Shown here in pieces: positions 1 through 8,835 of a stretch of 64,000 nucleotides of DNA. Location: positions 36,337-100,336 of the forward strand of contig CAYLRN010000011.1 of NCBI GenBank assembly GCA_964386385.1, read 5' to 3'. This stretch comes from RUG572 sp964386385. GTDB lineage: Bacteria; Verrucomicrobiota; Kiritimatiellia; RFP12; UBA1067. The notes under the pieces are model-generated. The model was given only the letters and a program-made list of their open reading frames with translations. It was not told where the DNA came from and did no database searches. The position numbers were made by a program, and so were the translations under genes. Position 1 is the first letter of the stretch; the number at the start of each line of letters is the position of its first letter.

Positions 1-69
1 CACCGGAAATACGCGCAGCTGGAACGCCGCTGGCGCACGGCGTGCGAACGCTGGGGAAAGGGGGAATAG
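1..69 (+). CDS. C-terminal end of an upstream gene (partial)
   Basis: The first 69 bases read in one frame as 22 codons (starting His-Arg-Lys-Tyr-Ala and ending Trp-Gly-Lys-Gly-Glu) followed by TAG at 67-69. The next gene starts at 71, one base after this stop, which suggests an operon and translational coupling. The residues are basic and Arg/Glu rich, as in the tail of an amphipathic helix. Too little remains to name the family. Confidence 0.5.
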   Translation, partial: HRKYAQLERRWRTACERWGKGE

Positions 70-70
70 G

Positions 71-1441
71 ATGTCCGCCGCAAGATTTTTGATACGCCTG
101 TCCACTGCGCTGATTCCCGTGAAGGGTCTGCGGAAGCGTCTGCGCCATCGCCTCCTCAAGGCGGAGGAGCGCGCGTGGATCGAACGGACAGTCCCGGTCG
201 TCCGCGCGCGCTATGCGCGCCACGCGGAAAGATGCCGCGAAAAGCTGGCGCGTGGCGAGCGGCTCAAGGTCTGCTTTCTCGTCTGCGACGGCGCTATGTT
301 CTCGGCTGAGCCGATCTACCGGGAAATGCTGGGCGACGCCCGCTTCGAGCCGTTCATCGCCGTCGCGCCGCGCGTGTCGAGGGGAGACGCCTTTCTGCGG
401 GAGACGATGCGCAAGACGGCGGAGACCATGCGCGAACGGTATGGCGAGCCGCGTCTCCTCTACGACCCCGACACGGGGCGGCAGGGCGCCCTGGAAGGGG
501 AGGCGGACGTCGTTTTCACGTCGGTCGTGTACGACGGGCAGACGCTGCCGGACTTCACTGCCGAGCCGATGAGCAGCTTCGCGCTCGTCGTCGGAGTCCC
601 GTACGGCTATGCGGGACCTCTCGCCGCCGACCTCCGCCGTCTCGTCTTCCTTCCGCAGATTGCGTTCTTCTGGCAGTACCTTCTGCCAAGTCCCGCAACC
701 GTCGCGCTGTGGGGCGAAAGGAATCCGCTGCTGCGCGAAAGTCTGAAGTCGCCGGGATATCCCAAGATGGACCGGCTGGCGCAGATTGCCGCGAACGCGG
801 AGCGTCCGAAGACGGTGATGCTGTGTCCGCACCATTCCCTTGAGCGCGGGGAAGTCGACGGCGTCGCGCTTTCGAACTTCATCCGCTTCTCGGACTTCTT
901 CCTTGAACTTCCGCGGAAGTTCCCCGACGTAAGGTTCGTGTTCCGTCCGCATCCGCTCCTCTTTCCGCGCCTTCGCCAGAGGAAGTGGTGGGGCGAGGAA
1001 AGGACCGCCGAATACGCGGCCAGGATGAAGGCCAATGCGAACGTCGAGTTTCAGTGGGGCGGGGACTACTTCGCGTCGTTCGCCGGTTCGGACGCGATGG
1101 TTCACGACTGCGGGTCGTTCTTCGCGGAATGGTTCTACGTAGGAAAGCCGCAGTGCTATCTGCTTGAAAGCGAGTCCGTGCTCGAGCGCGAATTCACGGA
1201 GTTCGGCCTTGAACTGCACAAGGCCGTCTACCATGCGTTCACGGAGCGGGACGTCGTCGACTTCATCAGGCGGGTAGTCCTCGGCGGCGACGACCCGAAA
1301 AGGAAGGCGCGGGCGGCGGCGGCGGAGAAGGTCTGCGCCGGCCATCCGCGCGCCGCCCGGGAGGCGGTCCGGCTCCTCGTGGAGGGGCTGGAACCGCAGA
1401 AGTTTAAAGCCCCATCCAGCGGCGGTAGTCCGCGAACTTGA
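71..1441 (+). CDS. CDP-glycerol glycerophosphotransferase-like (TagB/SpsB-type) protein
   Basis: A 456-residue protein with the features of the CDP-glycerol glycerophosphotransferase / TagB fold: a central RPHPLLFPR segment and, about 60 residues later, HDCGSFFAEWFYVGKPQCYL. The latter matches the conserved 'D-S-S..F.-...GKP' nucleotide-binding stretch of this family. Such enzymes transfer polyol-phosphate or related units onto cell-surface polymers at the cytoplasmic face of the membrane. There is no signal peptide, and the N-terminal 30 residues are basic and probably peripheral to the membrane. The start follows the stop of the upstream partial gene by one base, with a purine-rich AAAGGGGG before it. 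The last 38 bases overlap the end of the convergent GH2 gene. The exact acceptor cannot be judged. Family fairly sure, substrate unknown. Confidence 0.7.
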   Translation: MSAARFLIRLSTALIPVKGLRKRLRHRLLKAEERAWIERTVPVVRARYARHAERCREKLARGERLKVCFLVCDGAMFSAEPIYREMLGDARFEPFIAVAPRVSRGDAFLRETMRKTAETMRERYGEPRLLYDPDTGRQGALEGEADVVFTSVVYDGQTLPDFTAEPMSSFALVVGVPYGYAGPLAADLRRLVFLPQIAFFWQYLLPSPATVALWGERNPLLRESLKSPGYPKMDRLAQIAANAERPKTVMLCPHHSLERGEVDGVALSNFIRFSDFFLELPRKFPDVRFVFRPHPLLFPRLRQRKWWGEERTAEYAARMKANANVEFQWGGDYFASFAGSDAMVHDCGSFFAEWFYVGKPQCYLLESESVLEREFTEFGLELHKAVYHAFTERDVVDFIRRVVLGGDDPKRKARAAAAEKVCAGHPRAAREAVRLLVEGLEPQKFKAPSSGGSPRT

Positions 1442-3854
1442 ACTTCGGCTCTCCGTAGAGGTAGTGCGAGTCGAACGTCTCGCCGCCGGTCGCGTAGCGG
1501 ATCTTCACGACGCCCTGTCCCTTGAGCGAGAGTTTTCCGGCGGTGGCGACGGCGTTCGCGTCGCAGGCGAAGTCGCCGTCGAAGAGTACGCGGCCCGTTT
1601 CGGCGTCCGTCAGGACGGCGTGGCCGGAGACAGGCTCCAGCTTGTCGTTGACCACGCGCACGGAGTGGTCTTCGTCCACCATCACCAGCACGTCGCGCTG
1701 GGCGCGGGAGATGGCGTCGTAGGCGCGCTTGCGCCGGCCGTAGTAGTCCACCACGGCGTCGGAGATGTTCGGCCAGCCGTCGCGTATGTTCCACCACGTC
1801 ATGCCGGTCTTCTGCGCGAACTTGCGGGTGCGGCAGTGTTCGACGATGAACTTCATGCCCTCCGCCTGGGCGCACTGGCTCTGGAGCGCGAAGCCCTCAA
1901 GCGAGGTCTCGATTTCGTCGAAGAGCATGGCCATCTGGAGGATCATGCGGTGGTTGCGGCATCCGTCCCATTTGGAGCGTCCGTAGCGTTCGCGGAAGAC
2001 GATCATCCCGCGCAGCACCCATTCGTCGTTGAACTCGAACACGCCCTTCGGCGGCTCGGCCGGAAGGAGCTCGTTGGAAAGGTAGTCCGTCGGACTGTAC
2101 GGCACCTGCCGCGTCTGCCACATTTTGTTCGATTCTGCGGGGCTTGTGAAGGGGTAGACCTTGTCGGGGGAGAACATTTCGCGGATGGAGTCGACGGACG
2201 GGCAGCCGTGCAGGCCGATTTCGCTGAAGAACTTGACGGGCGTGTCAGTGATGATCGCCCCCTTCCACCAGCGGCGGTAGTAGTGCCCCTCCGTGCTGAG
2301 TGCGCGTCCTGCCATGACGTCGGCGTTGATGTAGGGCGACGACGGAAGGTACGGATGCGTGGGGTCGAATTCGCGCAGGACGTCAGGCAGGATCTTGCGG
2401 GAGAAGACGTCCTTGTTCGGGTCGCCGCCGTGCGCCTTCCACGGGCCGAGCGCGAAGACGGAGTCGTTCTCGTTGTTGCCGCACCAGAGCGCCAGGGAGG
2501 CGTGGTTGCGGAGACGCTTCACGACCGTCTTCGCCTCGCTCCGCACCTCCTCGGCCAGGACCGTGTCGTTCTGCGGATACTGCGTACAGGCGAAGCAGAA
2601 GTCCTGCCACACCATGACGCCGTTCTCGTCGCACCAGTCCCAGAAAGGCTCCGGCTCGTAGAGGCCGCCGCCCCAGACGCGGATCATGTTGCAGTTCGCC
2701 TCGCGCACGAGCTCGAGCGTGGGGACGATGCGGTCCCTGTCGCGCGCGTGGAGGGCGTCCACGGGCGTCCAACTCGTGCCGCGGATGAAGCAGGGCTTTC
2801 CGTTGACTATGAACTTCATCTCGCCGGGGCGGTCCTTGTCGATGAAGTCGGCGAGTTCGAACTCCACCTTCTTCACGCCGAGGCGGAACGACCTATCGGC
2901 GAATCTTCTGCCGTCCGCGCGGTCGGTCCATTCGACCTTCACGTCGTAGAGCGCGGGCTCTCCCCATCCGCGCGGCCACCAGAGGTCGGCGTTGGAAATG
3001 CCGAACCAGACACGCGGCGTCCAGTTCACGACGTTCACGCCCGTGCGGGCGACGACGCGGCCCTTGCGCGACACGGTGACGTTCAGGCGTGACGTGTCCA
3101 GCCGCGCGAACGCGCCTTCCAGCCGCAGGTCAAGCAGATATCGTGCGGAGCGCTTTTCAGGGTCGAACGCGATCTGCGCGCAGAAGAAGTCGCGGATCGT
3201 CTCCGGCCCGCGCACGACGAGGCGCGCGTCGCGGAATATGCCGGCGGACATCATGCGCGGCAGGATGTCCCAGCCGATCATGTGCGCGGGCTTGCGGAAG
3301 CCCTCCAGCTCCGCGCTGGAGCCGGCGTTGCCGGTCGCGCCGATGTCCTTGAACTGCGACTCGACGACGACGCTGCGGAATAGGACGGCAAGTTCGTTCG
3401 TCGCGCCGCGCCTGACGAGTTTCGTGACGTCGAACTCGTGGGGAATGAACATGTTCCGCGCCTCGCCGACCTTGCGACCGTTCAGGAAGACGTCGGCAAG
3501 CGTGTCGAGTCCGTCGAACTGGAGAATCGCCTTTTCGCCTTTCGGGAAGTCCGGGCAGACGAACGCGCGCGAGTATAGCCACTGGTGGCCTTCGTACTTT
3601 CGCGGCGCGTACTGGTTGTTCGCCTTGAAGAGGTCTGGCAGCAGGCCTGCCGCCAGCAGGTCGAGTTCATAGGATCCCGGGACCTTCGCCGGGAGAGACA
3701 ATGCGTCCGCCGGAATCTCGTCCGGCGTCCTGACCGAACCCTCCGCGGGCGTCGGCCATCCTTTCAGCGCCCACGCGCCGTCGAGGTCCACCGTCGTCGC
3801 GGCCCCGGCCGCGAACGCCGCGGCGGCGCACATGCAAATCGTCCATTTCTTCAT
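1404..3854 (-). CDS. Secreted GH2 beta-mannosidase-like glycoside hydrolase
   Basis: An 816-residue secreted enzyme. The start at 3854 (MKKWTICMCAAAAFAAGAA) gives a clean Sec signal peptide and sits behind GGAAGGG; an in-frame upstream start at 3926 would bury the signal and lies inside the promoter. The order is a sugar-binding jelly roll, an immunoglobulin-like domain and a TIM barrel. In the barrel, WCGNNEND carries the acid/base Glu (about E462) and FFSEIGLHG the nucleophile (about E545), the pattern of beta-mannosidases and exo-glucosaminidases in GH2. Length fits the family (800-900). It probably trims mannosides or related glycans in the periplasm or outside. It is divergent from the Gfo/Idh/MocA gene, with a strong promoter at 3884-3913, and its end overlaps the upstream gene convergently. 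Substrate uncertain. Confidence 0.85.
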   Translation of the reverse strand: MKKWTICMCAAAAFAAGAATTVDLDGAWALKGWPTPAEGSVRTPDEIPADALSLPAKVPGSYELDLLAAGLLPDLFKANNQYAPRKYEGHQWLYSRAFVCPDFPKGEKAILQFDGLDTLADVFLNGRKVGEARNMFIPHEFDVTKLVRRGATNELAVLFRSVVVESQFKDIGATGNAGSSAELEGFRKPAHMIGWDILPRMMSAGIFRDARLVVRGPETIRDFFCAQIAFDPEKRSARYLLDLRLEGAFARLDTSRLNVTVSRKGRVVARTGVNVVNWTPRVWFGISNADLWWPRGWGEPALYDVKVEWTDRADGRRFADRSFRLGVKKVEFELADFIDKDRPGEMKFIVNGKPCFIRGTSWTPVDALHARDRDRIVPTLELVREANCNMIRVWGGGLYEPEPFWDWCDENGVMVWQDFCFACTQYPQNDTVLAEEVRSEAKTVVKRLRNHASLALWCGNNENDSVFALGPWKAHGGDPNKDVFSRKILPDVLREFDPTHPYLPSSPYINADVMAGRALSTEGHYYRRWWKGAIITDTPVKFFSEIGLHGCPSVDSIREMFSPDKVYPFTSPAESNKMWQTRQVPYSPTDYLSNELLPAEPPKGVFEFNDEWVLRGMIVFRERYGRSKWDGCRNHRMILQMAMLFDEIETSLEGFALQSQCAQAEGMKFIVEHCRTRKFAQKTGMTWWNIRDGWPNISDAVVDYYGRRKRAYDAISRAQRDVLVMVDEDHSVRVVNDKLEPVSGHAVLTDAETGRVLFDGDFACDANAVATAGKLSLKGQGVVKIRYATGGETFDSHYLYGEPKFKFADYRRWMGL

Positions 3855-3883
3855 CTGTTGACCCTTCCGTTTGTTATGGACGG

Positions 3884-3913
3884 ATTCTACCATTTCCCAT
3901 GTCTCCGCGTCAA
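3884..3913 (-). promoter_or_regulatory. Sigma-70 type promoter of the GH2 gene
   Basis: On the minus strand TTGACG (3908-3913) is followed after 18 bases by TAGAAT (3884-3889), about 30 bases before the start codon at 3854. It is arranged back to back with the promoter at 3959-3988. Confidence 0.7.
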
Positions 3914-3958
3914 ACGGCGGATGCACTTTTCAGTCCGTCCCCTTTGGTGGCGCCCCAC

Positions 3959-3988
3959 TTGACGGCCAGCGCGGATTCTTGGTAGAAT
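3959..3988 (+). promoter_or_regulatory. Sigma-70 type promoter of the Gfo/Idh/MocA gene
   Basis: TTGACG at 3959-3964, an 18-base spacer and TAGAAT at 3983-3988, 27 bases before the start codon. The same hexamers and spacer occur in the divergent promoter on the other strand, so the two genes may be co-regulated from one 105-base region. Confidence 0.7.
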
Positions 3989-4015
3989 CGGCGAAAAAGG
4001 AAAGGTTGTACGGAT

Positions 4016-5437
4016 ATGCAGAGACGCGAATTCTTGAAAGTCGGCGGAGCCGTCGGCGCGGCGGTTGTCGCTCCGTCCATTCTGAATGCGGCCCCCGGAA
4101 CGCAGAAGATCAGGATGGGCTTCATCGGCGTGGGCAATCGCGGCACCCAGCTGCTGCATCTGTTCATGAACTTCCAGGACGTGGAGGTGACGGCGCTGTG
4201 CGACGTCTACGAGCCGTATCTCCGGCGCAGGGAGCAGGACTTCGACCCGAACTTCCTCAAGTGGGGGCTGAAGGGGCGTCTTCCGATCTTCACGAACAAG
4301 GACGGATCGCTCCACCGCCACGAGCGGACGATTCTCGACCGCGTGGCTAACGGCTCGTGCCGCCTCTACAAGGACTACCGCAAGCTGCTGGAGGACAAGA
4401 ACGTCGACGCCGTCTGCATCGCGACGCCCGACCACTGGCACGCGATAATCACCATCGACGCCATCTGCGCGGGCAAGGACGTCTACTGCGAAAAGCCGCT
4501 CACGGCCACGGTCCGCGAGGGCCGCCGCATGGTGGAGGTCGAGAAGGCGCACAGGCAGGTCTGCTGCACGGGCCTCAACCGCCGCGGATGCGTCCCGTAC
4601 CAGCTTCTGAAGAAGGAGATCGATTCCGGGAAGTACGGCACGTTCCGCATGGGTCGCGCCGCCCGCTCGTCGAACATCTTCCCGAACGGGCTTGGAAAGT
4701 GTTCGCCATGTCCGCCGCCCAAGGGACTTGACTGGGACGCCTGGCTGGGTCCGCGCGCGATGCGCCCGTACAAGTACACCACGGCGCCGTACTTCTTCCG
4801 CTGGCACACTGACTTCTCAAGCCAGGTCGGCAACTGGGGCGTCCACTACCTTGACGCGATGCGCTGGATGATGGGAGAGACGGCCCCGTGCGCCGTCACT
4901 GCGGTCGGCGCGAAGTACTTCACTCCGGATTCCGACAGCGAGATCCCCGACACGATGATCTGCACCTACGAGTTCGCGTCCGGCAAGATCCTGGAGTTCG
5001 ACGTGTTCGAGGGCGGACTGTCCCGTCCGATCTTCAAGCGCGAACTGGAGCTCTCCAGCGGCGACGCGGCCATCTACGCAAGCCAGAGCGGCTGGGACAT
5101 CCTCCCCGTCAAGTACCGCGAGTTCAACAACGACCGGACGCAGAAGTTCCAGCCGAAGACGTACGAACACAAGGAGGCGCTGCTGGACGACGGCTCCGCG
5201 GCGAGCTGCACGAACAACGTAATCCGCGACTTCCTCGACCGCGTGAAGGATCGCGGGGCGTGTCTCTGCTCCCTGGAGGAGGGGCATCGCTCGACGTGCT
5301 TCGCACATCTGGCGAACATCGCCTACCGCATGGGCCAGCGCCTGGAATGGGATCCCGTCGCCGAGCGCTTCACCAACTGCGCGAAGGCGAACGAGTTCCT
5401 GCACTACGACTACCGCGCGGGCTACTCGCTCTCATGA
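4016..5437 (+). CDS. Tat-exported Gfo/Idh/MocA family oxidoreductase
   Basis: A 473-residue NAD(P)-dependent dehydrogenase-like protein. The N-terminus RREFLKVGG followed by a hydrophobic Ala/Val stretch is a twin-arginine signal, usual for this family in Planctomycetes and Verrucomicrobia and suggesting export with bound cofactor. The Rossmann segment begins at about residue 35 (RMGFIGVGNRG), and CEKPLTATVREGRRMV (about residues 160-175) contains the EKP motif that lies at the cofactor and active site. The C-terminal two-thirds is the alpha/beta substrate domain. Members oxidise or isomerise sugars; the neighbouring glycosidases suggest sugar processing outside the cytoplasm. The SD is AAGGAAAGG. 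The stop overlaps the start of the next gene (ATGATGA region), so they are coupled. Substrate unknown. Confidence 0.85.
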   Translation: MQRREFLKVGGAVGAAVVAPSILNAAPGTQKIRMGFIGVGNRGTQLLHLFMNFQDVEVTALCDVYEPYLRRREQDFDPNFLKWGLKGRLPIFTNKDGSLHRHERTILDRVANGSCRLYKDYRKLLEDKNVDAVCIATPDHWHAIITIDAICAGKDVYCEKPLTATVREGRRMVEVEKAHRQVCCTGLNRRGCVPYQLLKKEIDSGKYGTFRMGRAARSSNIFPNGLGKCSPCPPPKGLDWDAWLGPRAMRPYKYTTAPYFFRWHTDFSSQVGNWGVHYLDAMRWMMGETAPCAVTAVGAKYFTPDSDSEIPDTMICTYEFASGKILEFDVFEGGLSRPIFKRELELSSGDAAIYASQSGWDILPVKYREFNNDRTQKFQPKTYEHKEALLDDGSAASCTNNVIRDFLDRVKDRGACLCSLEEGHRSTCFAHLANIAYRMGQRLEWDPVAERFTNCAKANEFLHYDYRAGYSLS

Positions 5438-8127
5438 TGCGGACGAATCCCGGCCCTGCGGACGCGCGTGGGCGCGTCCTTCCCGCCGCCGCGCGGCGGG
5501 CGGTCGCCGCAATGGCCGCGGGCCTTGCGCTTGCGCGGCCGGTTTTCGCGAAGCCGGCCGATTTCAGGATGCGCGGCGGCGACGCCGGGTTCGACGTCTC
5601 GTCGCCCGCGCTCTCGTTCCATCCGCTCGCCCATGGCGAGGGCTGGCGCTTCACGGGGCAGGCGGCCGTGCGCGGCTGCGACCGCCGTTCGCCGCCGCTT
5701 GCGCCGGGCGAGACGTATCTGTTCGACCTCGCGCTCACCAACGGGCCGGTGCGCTCCGTGGAGGGGCGGGCCGTCGCGAAGGGACGTCATGACGGCGGAA
5801 TGGCCGTCTCGTACGCATTCACGCCGCGCGCGACGGGGCGCATGGAGACGATTTCCGTCCAGGGCGCGCTCCGGGACGAGGCGTTTCGCGGCGGGCGGTT
5901 CGTCGCCGACGGCGCGGCGCAGCCCCTGCCTGGAGCGGCGGGGACGTCGCGCAGGCAGGTCGACCTGACGGCGCGCGCGTTGCGCGTCGAGTCGTCGGAT
6001 GGGGCGCGGTTCGTCGACTTCGCGTTTTCCGAACCGCAGAGGATGTCCGTCATGGGGCCGTCCGATGGCGTCGTGTGCACTCTGCGCTTCCTGGCGGCGA
6101 CGAAAAATGTCGTTTCAGGCGAGACGCATTGCGTGTCGTTCGCGCTGCGCCTTCCGCAGGGCCTTCGCGACGTGAATGCGCCGTGGACGGCCGAGGCGGG
6201 CGCGCGCTTCGTGCCGCTTCGCTACAACGCCGAAATAGCCAGGGGCTCGATTCTCGACTTCACGGACGTCGTGCCGCGCGCGCCGTGCGGCACATACGGG
6301 CGCCTGCGTCCGAAGGGCGCTCATTTCGAGTTCGACCGTCTTCCGGGCGTCCGTCAGCGCTTCTATGGAATCAATCTGCATTCCCACGCCTGCACGAACA
6401 CGCTTGAGGAGGCGCGTCTGCTGGCGGACCGCTTCGTGCGCATGGGCTACAACGCGGCGCGCTTCCACAACTTCGAGAACGAGTGGATGGGACTGACGTG
6501 CGGATCGCAGGATGAGGCGACGCCGGTCGAGTCGCGCTTCGAGGGAATCGACAACCTTGTCGCCGCACTGCGTGAACGCGGGATCTATCTGACCGTCGAC
6601 CTGCACGTCGGACGCTGCGTGTCCTATCGCGCGCTTGGCGTCGACAAGCCGGGCAAGACTGAGCCGGGCGAGCTGAAGTACCTCTACCTTACGAACGGGA
6701 AGGCGCGGGAGAACTTCAAGACGCTTGTCAGGGGCTTTCTTGAACACGTGAATCCGCACACGGGAAGGCGCTACGCCGACGAACCGACGCTCATGCTCCT
6801 TTCGCTTGTGAACGAAAGCCCGTGCAGCTGGCGTTTCGCGAAGCCGGGCGAGAACATATGTGCGCTGGAGGACGACTTCATGCGCGAAATGCGTTCATTC
6901 GTCAGGGACGTGGCAAGGAGCGACGTGCCGCTGACAAACCTCAACGGCGGATGGACAAGTTTCTGCCAGGCGAAGACGCGCGCGGAGCTGTTCGACTACG
7001 TCGACGACCACTTCTACCACGACCATCCCGTCTGGCCGAGCAACGCCACGTGGCGGACTGGCGCGCGCCTTCCGATGTACACCGCCAACCGCCGCCCGTT
7101 CGCCGAGCGCGAACGCCACGTGCAGAGCCTGTGGTCGCGCGTCTGGGGCAAGCCGTACGTCGTCACGGAGTTCAACTGGTGCGCACCAAGCCTTTATCGC
7201 TCCTGGGCCGGAGTCGTATGCGGCGCAAGGGCGGCCCTTCAGGACTGGGACGGCCTCTGGCGCTATCTGTGGAGCCACGACCACGCGCGCTCCCTCAATC
7301 CGGGCAAACACCCCATCTACAAGCTCGAGGGCGCAAGCGACCCCCTTGCGCAGGCGGCCGAACGCGCGGCCATGTGCCTATTCCTGCGCGGCGACATGAA
7401 GCCGCTTGCGCGTTCGGCTGCGGTCGTCATGGACAAGGACGCTGTCGACCTCCGCGATCCGGGGCATCGGTCGATCTGGCTGCGGGACGCCATGTGGCCG
7501 TGGGCCGGCTGGCACGCGCGGCTCGGCACGGCGGTGGGGACGCCGCCGCAGGGACTGACCGCGCAGTTCCGCTATCCGGACGTCAGGCCGCCGGACGACG
7601 AGGTGGAGAGGGCTCTTGGGATTGCGGGCGTCGCGCCAGGCGACGGCGCGGTGTCGATAGAATACGGACGCAACGCCTTTTCAGTCAACACGCCCCGCAC
7701 GTGCGGCGTGGCCGTGGAAGGCGGAAAGACGTCATGCGGCCCCCTCTCGGTCGACGCGGGCGACGAGATAACCGCCCTTTGGGCGAGCGCGATGGACGGA
7801 CGCGACGTGCGGACGTCCGGTCGCATCCTTCTCACGCACCTGACGCAGCTCTACAACACCGGCGACCGCTTTGCCGACGTCCATGGCGCGTACATGCTTG
7901 AAATCGGACGTCCGCCGTACCTGATGCCGCGCGCGCAGGCGAAGGTGACGCTTGCGCTGGAGCGCCCGGAAGAGGTCGTCGTCCATGCGGTCGACACTGA
8001 CGGCGCGCGGCGTTTCATCGTGCCGGCCTCCGTCGTGGACGGACGCCTCGCCTTCACGTGCGACACGGCGCGCGATCCGTCGCAGGCCACCTTCCTCTAC
8101 GAACTGACGCGCCGCAGAGAAGATTAA
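5434..8127 (+). CDS. Secreted clan-A (GH5-like) glycoside hydrolase
   Basis: An 897-residue protein whose start codon overlaps the preceding stop; a second ATG follows at once (5437) and either may be used. The N-terminus is Arg-rich, then a hydrophobic Ala/Leu stretch ending ARPVFA, read as a long signal peptide. About 290 residues of beta-rich sequence precede a TIM barrel beginning near GVRQRFYGINLHSHA. In the barrel LLSLVNES holds the likely acid/base Glu (about E461) and YVVTEFNW the likely nucleophile (about E579), the spacing seen in GH5 and related clan GH-A enzymes. A C-terminal beta domain of about 200 residues follows. Role: hydrolysis of a plant or host polysaccharide, coupled with the upstream oxidoreductase. 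Exact family is not secure. Confidence 0.7.
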   Translation: MMRTNPGPADARGRVLPAAARRAVAAMAAGLALARPVFAKPADFRMRGGDAGFDVSSPALSFHPLAHGEGWRFTGQAAVRGCDRRSPPLAPGETYLFDLALTNGPVRSVEGRAVAKGRHDGGMAVSYAFTPRATGRMETISVQGALRDEAFRGGRFVADGAAQPLPGAAGTSRRQVDLTARALRVESSDGARFVDFAFSEPQRMSVMGPSDGVVCTLRFLAATKNVVSGETHCVSFALRLPQGLRDVNAPWTAEAGARFVPLRYNAEIARGSILDFTDVVPRAPCGTYGRLRPKGAHFEFDRLPGVRQRFYGINLHSHACTNTLEEARLLADRFVRMGYNAARFHNFENEWMGLTCGSQDEATPVESRFEGIDNLVAALRERGIYLTVDLHVGRCVSYRALGVDKPGKTEPGELKYLYLTNGKARENFKTLVRGFLEHVNPHTGRRYADEPTLMLLSLVNESPCSWRFAKPGENICALEDDFMREMRSFVRDVARSDVPLTNLNGGWTSFCQAKTRAELFDYVDDHFYHDHPVWPSNATWRTGARLPMYTANRRPFAERERHVQSLWSRVWGKPYVVTEFNWCAPSLYRSWAGVVCGARAALQDWDGLWRYLWSHDHARSLNPGKHPIYKLEGASDPLAQAAERAAMCLFLRGDMKPLARSAAVVMDKDAVDLRDPGHRSIWLRDAMWPWAGWHARLGTAVGTPPQGLTAQFRYPDVRPPDDEVERALGIAGVAPGDGAVSIEYGRNAFSVNTPRTCGVAVEGGKTSCGPLSVDAGDEITALWASAMDGRDVRTSGRILLTHLTQLYNTGDRFADVHGAYMLEIGRPPYLMPRAQAKVTLALERPEEVVVHAVDTDGARRFIVPASVVDGRLAFTCDTARDPSQATFLYELTRRRED

Positions 8128-8128
8128 A

Positions 8129-8157
8129 TTGACGCTGATGAATCGGAATGGTAGAAT
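8129..8157 (+). promoter_or_regulatory. Near-consensus promoter giving a possibly leaderless transcript
   Basis: TTGACG (8129-8134), 17-base spacer, TAGAAT (8152-8157). A start site seven bases downstream of the -10 box would fall at 8164-8165, on the A of the ATG at 8165, and there is no Shine-Dalgarno sequence before that ATG. Confidence 0.6.
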
Positions 8158-8164
8158 TGCAGCC

Positions 8165-8715
8165 ATGGAACGGCGACCGAGAATACCATACGGAATCAAG
8201 GACTTCAAGCGAATCCGCTCGGAGGGCTACTATTACGTGGACAAGACGGCTTTCATCCGGCGGATGGAGGAGCGCGACAGCTTCGTCTTCTTCGCGCGCC
8301 CCAGGCGCATGGGGAAGTCGCTCTTCGTGGAGACGCTGCGCCGCTACTACGACGTCAACGAAAAGGGCAACTTCAGGAAACTGTTCGGGGGGCTTGACAT
8401 CGGCGAGAAACCCACGGAGAATGCCAACAGATACCAGGTGCTGACGCTTGATTTTTCGGTCGTCGGCGGGATTCCGGGGACGACGCCGGAGGAGAACTTC
8501 GAGAGCTACCTCGACTCGCGTCTGTCCGGCTTCCTGTTCGACTACCGCGACGCCTATGGCGAGGCGTTCGTGAACGCGCTTGCGTCCAAGCCAGCGGCGG
8601 GCAAGTTCGGCGGCATCGCCACGCGCGCGGCACGACACTGCACCAGATCGTCTACGTCTTCCGCGGGACGGCTTTGCACACGCTTGAGCAAATCGAGTGC
8701 GAGGAAATGCCTTAA
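8165..8715 (+). pseudogene. Decayed AAA-ATPase-like (DUF1703/PD-(D/E)XK type) gene
   Basis: The N-terminal part is typical of the large AAA-ATPase_like family: PYGIKDFKRIRSEGYYYVDKT at the start and FARPRRMGKSLFVETL as the P-loop. Intact members run to about 500-580 residues and end in a PD-(D/E)XK nuclease-like domain. Here the good sequence stops near residue 150. The last 28 codons of the original gene are then visible in another frame (GTTLHQIVYVFRGTALHTLE, stop TAA at 8713-8715). So a large internal piece is missing and the two ends are out of frame. The family is a multicopy mobile-like gene in anaerobes. It still keeps a strong promoter. Read through in the first frame it would give a 184-residue hybrid ending at 8719. 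Confidence 0.75.
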
Positions 8716-8835
8716 GTGATTGTTGCGCCGGCGAGAGACAATGGGACGGAACAAGCGGCGGAAAACGGCCAAGGATGCAAATGTGTTTTCCCCCGCGATG
8801 GGAATTGCTTTCATAAACGACATCAAGGAACTGTC

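Noticed and set aside
1464..3092. Long open frames antisense to the GH2 gene and many similar ones elsewhere
   Set aside because: In this GC-rich DNA, real genes force long stop-free frames on other strands. These lack SDs, start sites and recognisable domains, and their composition is Arg/Ala/Pro noise.
8716..8835. Purine riboswitch before the AzgA-type permease
   Set aside because: I looked for the conserved purine-aptamer loop and junction sequences in these 120 bases and found none; no terminator or anti-terminator pair either.
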